Source: Saturnia japonica
Taxonomy: Eukaryota > Arthropoda > Insecta > Lepidoptera > Saturniidae
Direction: 5' to 3'
NCBI GenBank assembly: GCA_033032175.1
Contig: CM065314.1
Location: 496,001 to 560,000 of the forward strand
DNA length: 64,000 nucleotides
Below are positions 23,528 to 31,872 of this stretch, in pieces. Within the stretch, counting starts at the first letter, position 1. Every line of letters starts with the position of its first letter. The notes under the pieces were generated by a model. The model made no database searches. It was not told the origin of the DNA and worked only from the letters and a program-made list of their open reading frames with translations. Made by a program: the position numbers and the translations under genes.

Positions 23528-23792
23528 ATATGGAGAAGGAGTGCAGAACGCTAAAATTTATCTATAATATCTGTTACTAATATATTAAATAAAATAAATT
23601 AATACAGCGAATCCTTACCTCACTAGTGCCATTGAAATAAGACCCCCCAAAATATTGACATTGTCACTCAATGAAAGGTGACAGCAAGTGATGTAATATT
23701 TATTGTTTAGGTTCATACAGCAAATGTCAAACAGAAAATAATCTATGATTAAAAAGTCGCTGGTCGAATTTCGATCATTGGGCGACCGCTAA
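23528..23792 (+). mobile_element. Helitron-like element, family D, 5'-truncated copy
   Basis: Begins inside family D (tggagaaggagtgcagaac), then carries accccccaaaatattgacat and aaaagtcgctggtcgaattt, and ends gaccgCTAA, a CTRR variant, here followed by C instead of T. The abrupt start next to the end of the preceding family H element suggests H inserted into or replaced part of D. Confidence 0.65.
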
Positions 23793-24141
23793 CTTTTATA
23801 ATTTTACATCATTGAGATTATGAATGGAGTCATTGATTAGCCGCGAGGATGCAAATTTTTTTTGTTGAGCATTACATATTTTTACGTGCGTTCATTAAAG
23901 GAAAATATTATACTATTTTCCTTAATATTTATTGAGTTAGGTAAAACATAGATTTAGTATATACAATCCACGAGGTAAACAAACTTTAATAAAACATCCT
24001 TAATTTATGGATCTACTACAAAACCTTGCAACGTTATCGAACGATTACATATTAGTGACGTCATTCACTACAGATCTGTTGACGTCACTCATTTGTAAAA
24101 TGCTTTAAAAAATAAATACAAACATCTTAAAATTCCATGGG
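23793..24141. other. Unassigned, with two CRE-like sites
   Basis: AT-rich. A pair of CRE-like motifs, agtgacgtca (24054-24063) and tgacgtcact (24080-24089), forms an inverted repeat around the self-complementary acagatctgt (24070-24079). No gene. Confidence 0.45.
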
Positions 24142-24237
24142 TTCACCGTGCGGGTGCCGGGTCCATGGTGTGGCAGACAGAGGGAACACGAGCAGCCCCC
24201 GGGGACTTGCGAACCAGGTGTAGGTTTAAGGGGCCCC
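24142..24237 (+). repeat. Dispersed repeat, family K
   Basis: GC-rich block ttcaccgtgcgggtgccggg ... gtgtggcagacagaggga ... gaaccaggtgtaggtttaag that recurs inverted at 18400-18487. It lies upstream of the RTE tail, and both could be parts of one rearranged element. Confidence 0.6.
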
Positions 24238-24403
24238 TTATGATGCACATCAGCGCTCACCTTGACTGCTCGCGATACCCTCCCTCTCAAGCCAGATTTG
24301 GTAAGAGCCTGTTAATGCTGCTTTAGATACCTGTTCTAAAATACAACTTACTGCAGTTCTCAACAGGCCGAGGCTAAGGTTTCGCTGGAATATCTCTCGC
24401 TCG

Positions 24404-24832
24404 ATGATGACATACGGCACAGAGACGTGGTCGCTCACTGTGGGCCTCATAAGAAAGCTCAAGGTCGCTCAGCGAGCTATGGAGAGGGCTATGCTTGGTG
24501 TTTCTCTACGAGATCGAATCAGAAATGAGGAGATCCGTAGACAAACTAAGGTAACCGACATAGCCAAAAGGATTAGCAAGTTGAAGTGGCAGTGGGCGGG
24601 GCACATAGTTCGGAAAACTGACGGCCGTTGGGGCAGAAAGGTTCTCGAGTGGAGACCACGCACCGGAAAGCGCAGCGTAGGACGGCCCCCCACTAGATGG
24701 AAAGACGACATAATAAAGGTCGCTGGGAGCCGTTGGGTGCAGGCCGCACAAGATCGGTCGCTCTGGAGATCTATGGGGGAAGCCTATGTTCAGCAGTGGA
24801 CGTCCTGCGGCTGAAATGATGATGATGATGAC
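24404..24832 (+). pseudogene. RTE-type LINE, reverse-transcriptase C-terminus and 3' end
   Basis: A 136-codon frame with YGTETWSLTVGLIRKLKVAQ, RAMERAMLGVSLRDRIRNEE, KLKWQWAGHIVRKTDGRW, GRPPTRWKDDI and WVQAAQDRSLWRSMGEAYVQ, ending QWTSCG-stop. This is the characteristic C-terminal part of RTE-clade polyproteins (thumb onward; RT catalytic motifs and endonuclease missing). The stop is followed at once by tgatgatgatgatgac, the short GAT-type repeat tail usual for RTE elements. The reading frame is still intact over 136 codons, which suggests a fairly recent insertion. The minus-strand ORFs here are shadows. Confidence 0.9.
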
Positions 24833-24921
24833 CTCTCGCTCCCACTTCCGCCGCATACATTCATATATACATATTTACATAGATTCTATCAGTACTTTTA
24901 TGATTTTCTTTTTTTAAATTA

Positions 24922-25100
24922 ACCTTGTGTTGTGTTCCTGCGGTCCCTGGTGTGTTGTATTTTCCAGAGTTTTTTGGAGTAGGGTCGTCGGTAACGCGTT
25001 AGTTGATACCTGTGGTATTACATGCGTCCATATTAGGCTATGGCAGCCGCTTACCGTCAGGCGGGCCGTATGCTTGTTTGCCACCTTTGTTGTATAAAAT
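24922..25100 (+). repeat. Dispersed retroelement tail, family B
   Basis: Contains ccttgtgttgtgttcctgcgg, ggtaacgcgttag and cgcttaccgtcaggcgggcc followed by gtatgcttgtttgccacctt and a gttgtataaaa ending. Truncated at its left side. Confidence 0.75.
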
Positions 25101-25104
25101 ACCG

Positions 25105-25318
25105 ATTGGCAACAATCTCACCTAATGTTAAGTGACTGTGTGGCCTGGGTTAACAATATGATAAAACTAGAGGACCTGACTCTCAAGTCCAGCTGCCGGA
25201 ACACACCCATAGTTGAGAGTGACAGCTAAAGTTCAGGCTCATTATAGGTATTCGAACAAACGTCCTTCGACGCGGTATCCGTACAAACTATCAACTGAAC
25301 CATCATCGAATATGTTAC
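25105..25318 (-). mobile_element. tRNA-headed SINE, family E
   Basis: On the minus strand the 5' end has a tRNA-like head: an A-box-like tggttcagttgatag and a B-box-like gttcgaata, with a ccgcgtcgaagg anticodon-side segment between. The body continues to gtcacttaacattaggtgag at the left end. A separate head of the same family is at 55897-55970, and body fragments are at 5765-5935 and 43312-43452. The head implies RNA polymerase III ancestry. Confidence 0.65.
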
Positions 25319-25334
25319 ATATTTTAATATTTAA

Positions 25335-26210
25335 CTAGCGATCGCCTTAAACTCGAAATTCGTCCAGGTCTTTTTGATCATAGACTATTTTCTGTTTGAC
25401 ATTTACAGTATTCATAAACAATGAGTATTATCTACATCACTTGCTCTCAGTTTTCGTTGAGTGACAATGTCAATATTTTGGGGGGTCTAAATCCAAGGTT
25501 AGGATTCGCAGTGTTAATTTATTTTATTTAATATATTATACCATTTCCATTTCTTTATTTTCTCGATGTCAGCTCCTGTGAAAACTTGAACGAGCGTCTT
25601 TTTTACATTATGTATGGATTATTTTATAAAAATATGACGTTTACACACGTAGGTTAAACCAGAGTCGGAGAAACTGATAGCGATGGCGCTATATCGATAA
25701 ACGTAACACGATAACAGACCCGATATTTTTTTACAAAATGTAAGAGACTAAACTACTGCCGGATACTTTTGTACAAATTTATTAACTAATATTATATTTC
25801 ATTACAAGATGTTACACGTATTAATTCTTGATTGATAATGCCAACTTCTTCAAAATTTTCGAAGCTGTTGTAAAATAAGTAGGTACTCGACAATGAAACG
25901 AAATAATTATAACGACAGGTAATCTTTATTTATTTATTTTAATCAAAATCTGATGAATCGTCATCGACATCGACATATGCGATCGATATCATTACTTATT
26001 TGGTCACAACACTACAACTATCATATTAGAACTGTCATCGACAAAATAAAGAAATGGAAATAGTATAGTAACAGATAATATAGATAAATTTTAGCTTTCT
26101 GCACTGCTTCTCAGTATAAACTTTAACCATGCCAAATCCCACAGTCTTCCGTGCACACAATACACTTAAAAAGGTACCGAAAGCTTTTGCTTCACGTATT
26201 AATATATAGA
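25335..26210 (-). mobile_element. Helitron-like element, family D, interrupted copy
   Basis: Minus-strand family D element in two pieces. The 3' half is 25335-25538 (end GCGATCGCTAG followed by T on the minus strand) and the 5' half is 26066-26210 (start TCTATATATTAATACGTGAAG after A). Joining aatatatta (left) to gtaacag (right) restores the uninterrupted sequence seen at 23571-23590 (reverse sense). The interruption is a TIR element with a TA target duplication. Confidence 0.8.
25539..26065. mobile_element. TIR transposon (MITE-like) nested in family D element
   Basis: 527 bp, non-coding. The left end taccatttccatttctttat continues ttttctcgatgtcag; the reverse complement of the right end reads tactatttccatttctttat and continues ttttgtcgatgacag. 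The terminal inverted repeats are about 35 bp with only a few mismatches. The flanking dinucleotide TA is duplicated (25537-25538 and 26066-26067), as in Tc1/mariner-type insertion. No transposase is encoded, so it is a non-autonomous element. I saw no second copy in the window. Confidence 0.8.
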
Positions 26211-27123
26211 TAATATATCCGGTTTTGGACGTCACAAATATATTTTTTTTAGTTAACATCGTTTTCGTCGTAAACAAATTCGATGTGGTCTATACATTTG
26301 AATCATTTTTATTAAATAGGAGTAACAACAGAGATACAGTATGCCCGTCAGATGTACTTGTAGCCCATACCTACTTAGACATAACACTATAGTCGTAATA
26401 GATTAGACTTAGCCAAATGTGTTTCTACAAGCGTTAACGATAACAGAAAACAAAAAAATAAATAAGGAACTGACATAACTGGTCATGTGATTTAATGTTG
26501 AGATATGTCAATTCCATACAGGCAACTAGGCTAGCCCTCCCCCCCAACCCTACACTTAAATTGAAATTCCTCGTGTAGCGGTGGTTAGGCTTCCAATCTT
26601 TGTACTTACCCTATTAAATATTAATATTTACATAAATGTAATTATGTACTTAGATAATTAGGTACATAGAATTATGAATTCGGTTTAGTCATCAAGCGAG
26701 CGGACTTCATTACTCTACGGATAATTAATTATAGTGTATTTGAAATAAGTACAGTTTATGATAATTCTTAGGACAATTATATAGGAGAAATCTTTAAATA
26801 ATAAAAATTAAAATTATCGTTAAAAAATTTACACCTCGACAACTGTGTTACTTATTGGGACCAAAACTATTCTATTTTTTAAGTCGAACCAAATTATAGA
26901 CAGCTACGAAGTTTGATCAGAATCGGTTCAGTAGTCTAGGAGTTTATCCCGAACAAACATCGTGACACGAGATTTTATTATATAAATATAAGATAAGATG
27001 TAAGATAATTTGTCTTTTACTACTTAATTTAAATCAATAATATAATATGTAAATTGTAATAATACAGGGCAACACTTTTTATATACGCGATGGAAACGGT
27101 ATTGATTCATAATAATATAAGCA
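26211..27123. other. AT-rich, no gene
   Basis: The right part (26880-27000, with gatcagaatcggttcagtag and cgaacaaacatcgtgacac) resembles the type of decayed repeat that ends in conserved words about insertion sites. No ORF supported. Confidence 0.35.
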
Positions 27124-27281
27124 GTTGACTATTGTTTTTTTTTTTTTTTTTTTTTTTTTAATCTGACTACACTGTTAGCCTTAGGGGCCCTATCCTAAAA
27201 CAGAGCCGCTGCGGCTTTTACAGCTTCACCGGACTTGGGGGCGAGCGCTTAGGGCACTGAGCCGCGAACGGTTGACTATTG
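27124..27281 (-). mobile_element. 5'-truncated Jockey-type LINE copy with TSD
   Basis: The minus-strand copy is the last 110-115 bp of the Jockey element at 10917-13535 (gccctaagcgctcgccccca, gtccggtgaagctg, gccgcagcggctctg), followed by a poly-A of about 25 (poly-T at 27135-27159). An exact 11-bp target-site duplication, gttgactattg, flanks it at 27124-27134 and 27271-27281. This is the classic product of aborted target-primed reverse transcription. Confidence 0.9.
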
Positions 27282-27584
27282 CTTGCTTCAATCCTTTTAT
27301 GAATATCATTTTAAATAATAAGACATAGGGCACATAAATCTCTTTATAAATCACACCCAGTCACTGCAATCAATTTTTTTTTATGTACACGAATTAGAGG
27401 GCAGATTTGCTTTTGAGTGATCACTGCAGGTCAAAGTCATCAAACCAACCAACCTTAAATATAATTGACTTATCATAGGTCAGTAATATAGAGGGTTGAA
27501 GTAAAGAGAACCATCTTCTATGAGGGATAAGCTTAAAAAATGTGTCTAGCTGTACATAAGCGGTAGATTACAATTCATAAACTC

Positions 27585-28130
27585 AACAAAATGGCGCTAG
27601 CGTAGCAAGAAGGAATGATACTTTTCATTATTTTATAGTTTTTACTGTTAAACAACATAAATATATTGTTGAAAAATAATAGGTATAGTTTGTGGAGTGT
27701 AATGTTGGCCAGGTGGGTGAAAATAAAAAAATAAAAACTTTTAAAATTTACGATTTTGTTACTGTGTCGGCACCCTAATTTGAAGCTTTTTGGCGCACAC
27801 TCTTCTTCTTCTTCTTTCTAACTTGGCAACCGGTCCTCTTTAATGAAGACCATTACTGCCATTATTGAGTGAATTAAAGTGTCATGTGTTATGACGATTC
27901 AGTATCCTAACAAAATGGTGGCTCCATTGTTAGAACTTTCTAGGAAGATTTTGTGGGATATCAGAATAAATGCTTTCAGCTTATGTTTATAATCCACTTC
28001 ACTTATGTACCAAAAACCAAACTATATCACGCAAAACGCTACCAATATTATACAATATATAATAAAAAACCACAACGTGTCACTTCAAGATCCCGCCAAA
28101 AACTTCGGCGTACACTCTTTCATACATAGA
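27585..28130 (+). repeat. Dispersed repeat, family F, copy 1
   Basis: The first part (aaaatggcgctag ... gtcggcaccctaatttgaag) matches 40785-41015. The second part (aaaatggtggctccattgttagaa ... accaaactatatcac ... aagatcccgccaaaaac) matches 28797-29020, and in inverted orientation 52625-52880. The family is about 550 bp, non-coding, of unknown class; a ctt repeat (cttcttcttctt) is inside. Confidence 0.6.
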
Positions 28131-28202
28131 GTTGGTATTTCTGGTCTCTAACCACCATAGTAAGTAACAAATAAATTATTACTTTTGAAGAATACAACTC
28201 CC

Positions 28203-28560
28203 TTTAGTTATTTGTCTATGTATACAACTACCATGTCAAGCAGGTTTTACTGTCAAAAGGATAATATAGGGTGGATTATTATGTGAATGATAGTGATTTC
28301 TGGAAGTGGCACCCTCTCTGTGCATCCACTAAATTATTAATATGATTTAAATCTAAACTATTAAGATATTTTATAATATAATTTATATAATAATATTTGT
28401 ATAGTCGAAATAATAATAATAAAAATTAACATAAACCCGATCGAGTTTCTTGCCGGTGCTTCTCGCTGACTGGGATGTTTTCCGAAACGACGTAGTGTTT
28501 TGACGTTTATAAGTGCCTACTTAGGGCCTAAATTGAATAAAGATTTTTTTCAATTCTGAT
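28203..28560 (+). mobile_element. LINE family C 3' end, copy 3
   Basis: Starts in the coding tail (catgtcaagcaggttttact) and continues ctgtgcatccactaaattat, aacccgatcgagtttcttgc and agggcctaaattgaataaag to a T-rich end. Same family as 418-1010 (opposite strand) and 22150-22388. Confidence 0.7.
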
Positions 28561-28689
28561 TTTTAATATAGTAAAAGCTATTTATTCGCGGGGTATATAT
28601 TCCGTAAATAAGCGAATACAGAAACCGTGAATATATAATGATAATATATACGGGATTATACGGGATACGTTAGTTTGTGTGCCAGGGTG

Positions 28690-29040
28690 TTGTTATAAAT
28701 CACATAACCACATTTTCTTCTTGATTTGGCGCCGCAAAAAGTACTTAGCATTCACGGTAGTGTCAATTATATGTTTAGTCTTCGTAGTATTTTCTAATAT
28801 TAAAACTGGGTCCAAAAATATGGTGGCTCCTTTGTTAGATCTAAAGAGTTTTTATGACATCTCTTCTTCATCTTATATATATACTCTATTTCACGTATGC
28901 ACAATAATCAAACTATATCAGTTAAATGTACCAATATTACATAATAATAGGGACAAAGATCCTAAGTTAAGAATTAAAATTAAAACAATATCATGGCAGC
29001 TCAACAAGATCCCAACAAAAATTTCCAAAAACATCTTATA
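28690..29040 (+). repeat. Dispersed repeat, family F, copy 2
   Basis: Collinear with the right half of the copy at 27585-28130 (aatatggtggctcctttgtt, aatcaaactatatcag, taccaatattacataataat, aagatcccaacaaaaatttc). The 120-codon ORF across it (28679-29041) is a chance frame in the repeat. Confidence 0.55.
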
Positions 29041-29281
29041 GACTGAAAAAGATGTAACTCACTCGATGTGGTACTTTTGCACTTTTCGTACTGTTCGCCA
29101 TTTTGCAGTGAAACCTTTCACTGGTCGTACTATCTTCGCACTTGATGTAGCTTTGTAATAAATGCATTATCTAATTGTTAATAATCCACAGAATTAGCTA
29201 TATTGTATTATAGCGTTCAAAATTGGGGTTAAATCATATGAAAAGACACTTACCATGTGCCTTTTTGAATTTACAGTATCA

Positions 29282-29579
29282 ATACAATAAACTGCCTCAT
29301 TAGCCTAGTGGTCGTAAGCGCGACTGCTATGATTGAGGTCCTGGGTTCGATCCCCAGGTCGAGCAAAGTGTCATTGAGTTTCTCTATGAAATTCTCAGTA
29401 GCAGCTTGGAGGTTGGGTTTGTCCTCGATTAATGACAATAGGCTCGTCCACTATTACATATGACCTAAAAACGTACACGGCGAACTGTAAGTGGTATATT
29501 ATAGTACACCTCTGCCTAACCCTTCGGAGATACAGGCGTGATGGTATGTATTTAGGTATGATTGTAGGTATACAATAAA
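29282..29579 (+). mobile_element. tRNA-derived SINE, family A, intact copy with TSD
   Basis: The element at 29292-29569 is flanked by an exact 10-bp duplication, atacaataaa (29282-29291 and 29570-29579). Head: attagcctagtggtcgtaag (A box) and gggttcgatccccagg (B box). The body runs aattctcagtagcagcttgg to the tail cttcggagatacaggcgtga. It lies about 0.3 kb upstream of the GC-rich leader of the ETS gene, in the same direction. Confidence 0.92.
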
Positions 29580-29904
29580 TAAGTCGCATAAAACCTTACT
29601 TCTTGATTTTTTATTTCTGATAGTTTCGTATATGAGACCATACAATCCCGACTTGAAAAATCCACCATAAAATGTATTTAAATAATAAAGTTATATAAGT
29701 ACTTAAGTATATGTTATGTTGAGATACAAAGTTGTTCAAAATTTGCGAATATACGTTGGTTAAAATATATTGCTTCTCTGAACAATACCTGCATGAATAA
29801 TATACATACTTAATATATTTACATAAAGTACACATTCGGCTCCATATCGTAAGGTTACTCGATATCCTTATTAAATTGCATATTCATGATCAGGTATGTA
29901 AACT
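29580..29904. promoter_or_regulatory. Upstream region of the ETS gene
   Basis: AT-rich up to about 29900, where composition switches sharply to GC-rich. No clear TATA box at a fitting distance can be singled out. The transition suggests that the transcription start lies near 29880-29920, but a spliced 5' exon further upstream cannot be excluded (gatcag followed by gtatgt at 29888-29899 even resembles a donor). Confidence 0.35.
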
Positions 29905-30136
29905 ACAGACATTATGAGAGGAAGAAGTGCAGAGCGCTCAACAACCGTGGTCGGGCGCGGCGCGGCGGTGGCCGCAGGCGACCCACGCAAACGCTCCACC
30001 GTGCGAGGTCCGGCCGCGAGAAACACATCTTGTAAACAAAACAGCGACGCGTTGATAGCTGTAGTAATAAGCCGCGATCCTCAATTCACGCTCATTCCGT
30101 CGCGAAACGCCGCCCGCGACGAACGTACGCGACAAA
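29905..30136 (+). promoter_or_regulatory. GC-rich 5' leader with overlapping uORF
   Basis: CpG-rich block rising from the AT-rich background directly upstream of the ETS start codon. An upstream ATG at 29914 opens a 76-codon frame that runs to 30144, overlapping the ETS start (30137) by 8 bases in a different frame. If the mature transcript includes 29914, this uORF would lower translation of the ETS protein. Its sequence is arginine-rich and has no recognisable domain, so I read it as leader, not as a gene. Confidence 0.5.
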
Positions 30137-31056
30137 ATGATTGACTACGCGCGCCCCTACGATCAAAACATGTGCGATATCTACTTTCCACCCACGCCGC
30201 CCGCGCCCACGCGACTCGACGACTTTCAGGTCTTCAGGAAAGGCACCGCTTCACATATATACGGAAGCTATTACTCCACCCCGACTTACGACGCTTACGC
30301 GGAACCAGAGATTGATAATGCCGTTACCGTCTACCACACTCTCGCCAACTGCAGGGAGTACCCTCGCGACGAATGGAAATACAAAGTGGTGATCGATTGG
30401 ACGGAAGACGATACCGTATCGTGGATTATTGATACCGTCCAGTGCATGGGGATCAGTGAATATGAAGTACCGTTCCTCAACTTCAGAGTATGTGGTTTAG
30501 AATTACGGAATATGAAGCGAGAGGATGTATTACAACGAATGGCACATCCCAGCATTGACCCTTCGTCTTCTAGAAGAATTGCTGATAATGTATTTGAAAA
30601 GTTACACGCGAGACTTCAAGAAGATACCCTGAGACAATCCTCAATATTCAGATACGCTGAAAGTGAGTCATACCACTATGAACAACAAACAGTGTTGGAT
30701 TTAGACACAATCGGCCACAAAAATAGGCTATATACATCATCAGATTATAAGCCAAATGACAGTTCACTGCTTCAAGGAGCTTGCGATTCAAGCGACGATG
30801 CAGAGGACGTTTACCGTTCCTCAGAGACTGCATCTCCAGAATACTCGTACGGCAGTGATGGAAGTAAATCCGGGGATGAAGACGACAAAAGGAAAATATT
30901 TAAAAGACCACCAGGCAGACCGAAAGGCAGCGGTCGGAAGACTTTCAAACGTCCACGGAGCGTATCTGTACCGGAGTTCCTCAGGAATCTATTATTGGAC
31001 CCGAACTTTTGCCCGTCGATAATCAAATGGGAGGACCATTCTTCAGGCAAATTCAG
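30137..31056 (+). CDS. ETS transcription factor, ELF3/EHF (ESE) type, first coding exon
   Basis: Nuclear DNA-binding transcription factor; ETS proteins bind GGAA-core sites. The 306 complete codons in this exon give, in order: tyrosine/proline-rich N-terminus (1-75); a Pointed (PNT/SAM) domain at about 84-163 with VIDWTEDDTVSWIIDTVQCM and IADNVFEKLHARLQE; a serine/acidic linker (about 205-250); an AT-hook with RPPGRPKGSGRK (258-269); and the first half of an ETS domain (276-306) with EFLRNLLLDPNFCPSIIKWE. PNT plus AT-hook plus ETS is the layout of vertebrate ELF3, and the IIKWED-SSGKF segment is closest in recalled form to ELF3/EHF/ELF5. The exon ends at ttcag|GTAAGT (31056/31057), two bases into a codon. 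The ATG (30137) has a good context (acaaaATG). Odd: the first conserved ETS tryptophan (LWEF) is proline here (VPEF). The second half of the ETS domain is not found before 64000, so the gene is partial in this window. Confidence 0.9.
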
Positions 31057-31353
31057 GTAAGTTTTAAACATATTGAAAAAACTATTAGTGTTTTACATGT
31101 ACATACTATATGTGAATATGTGTTACGCGGTTCATACATTATAAATCATATGCAAGGCACGTGGTTTAGCATCAGTTCGCAATACTCTTAGACTAATTGC
31201 TTTGGAAGCTGTATACAACGTGTTGTATATATTGATAACTATAATTATTTAATACATAGCTTGTTGGAGTTAACAAAGCTATTTCATAGATTTTATAAAT
31301 TTGCATACAAATGTTCGGCTTTAAGTAATACTATATCATATCTTTTATACTAA

Positions 31354-31872
31354 TCTATACAATTAATAAAATTGAAGTGTCTGTTTGTAATGTCTAAATA
31401 ACAGTTTTTCACTAAATGCATATGAAAGTATATACGACACCTATAACAAAAAGCCCATTTTTAAAATTTTTGTCTGTTTGTCTGTTTGTTCCGGGTAATA
31501 TCTGAAACGGTTAGATCGATTTTGACGGGACTTCACTGATAAGATAGCTTATGATATAGGATGTAACTAAGGCTACTTTTATTTTAGAAAAAAAATTAGG
31601 GTTCCGCACAAATAAAAAAAACTGGTTATGGTGAATCAAATCGGGCGCTTAAATGGCTTATGCTGAGTAAATCATAAGAGATATAGCAAATTAATGTACT
31701 ACATAATTATAGGCATTGAAAAGAGCTACACAAAAAACCGGGAGAGTATACATGTATCTTCTAAGGAACACCCACAATAAGCATTTTTGTCTTTAAAATA
31801 GCCTGGAGCTGGGGAGCAAAATTAGCGCGGGCATTCTGTAGTCCATGTGAGCGAAGCCACGGGATCAGCTAG
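31354..31872 (+). mobile_element. Helitron-like element, family H, full-length copy
   Basis: 519 bp, non-coding. Starts A|TCTATACAATTAATAAAATT, continues gaagtgtctgtttgtaatgt, tttgtctgtttgttccgggt, tagggttccgcacaaataaa, ggaacacccacaataagcat and ends gagcgaagccacgggatcagCTAG|T. This fits the Helitron termini and A/T insertion site, with a short 3' hairpin. It is close to the known lepidopteran Helitron-like (Lep1-type) repeats; that link is from memory. Confidence 0.8.

Noticed and set aside
24469..24856. Two minus-strand ORFs (80 and 116 codons)
   Set aside because: Antisense shadows of the RTE C-terminal frame.
28679..29041. 120-codon plus-strand ORF
   Set aside because: Falls inside a copy of the non-coding dispersed repeat family F; the frame is not kept in the other copies.
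29292..29370. Possible tRNA gene (A and B boxes)
   Set aside because: The segment is the head of a SINE flanked by a target duplication and continued by SINE body; the same holds for the copies at 2005, 10800, 15853 and 59434.
30331..31071. Minus-strand and alternative-frame ORFs over the ETS exon
   Set aside because: Shadows of the real coding exon; their peptides show no domains.
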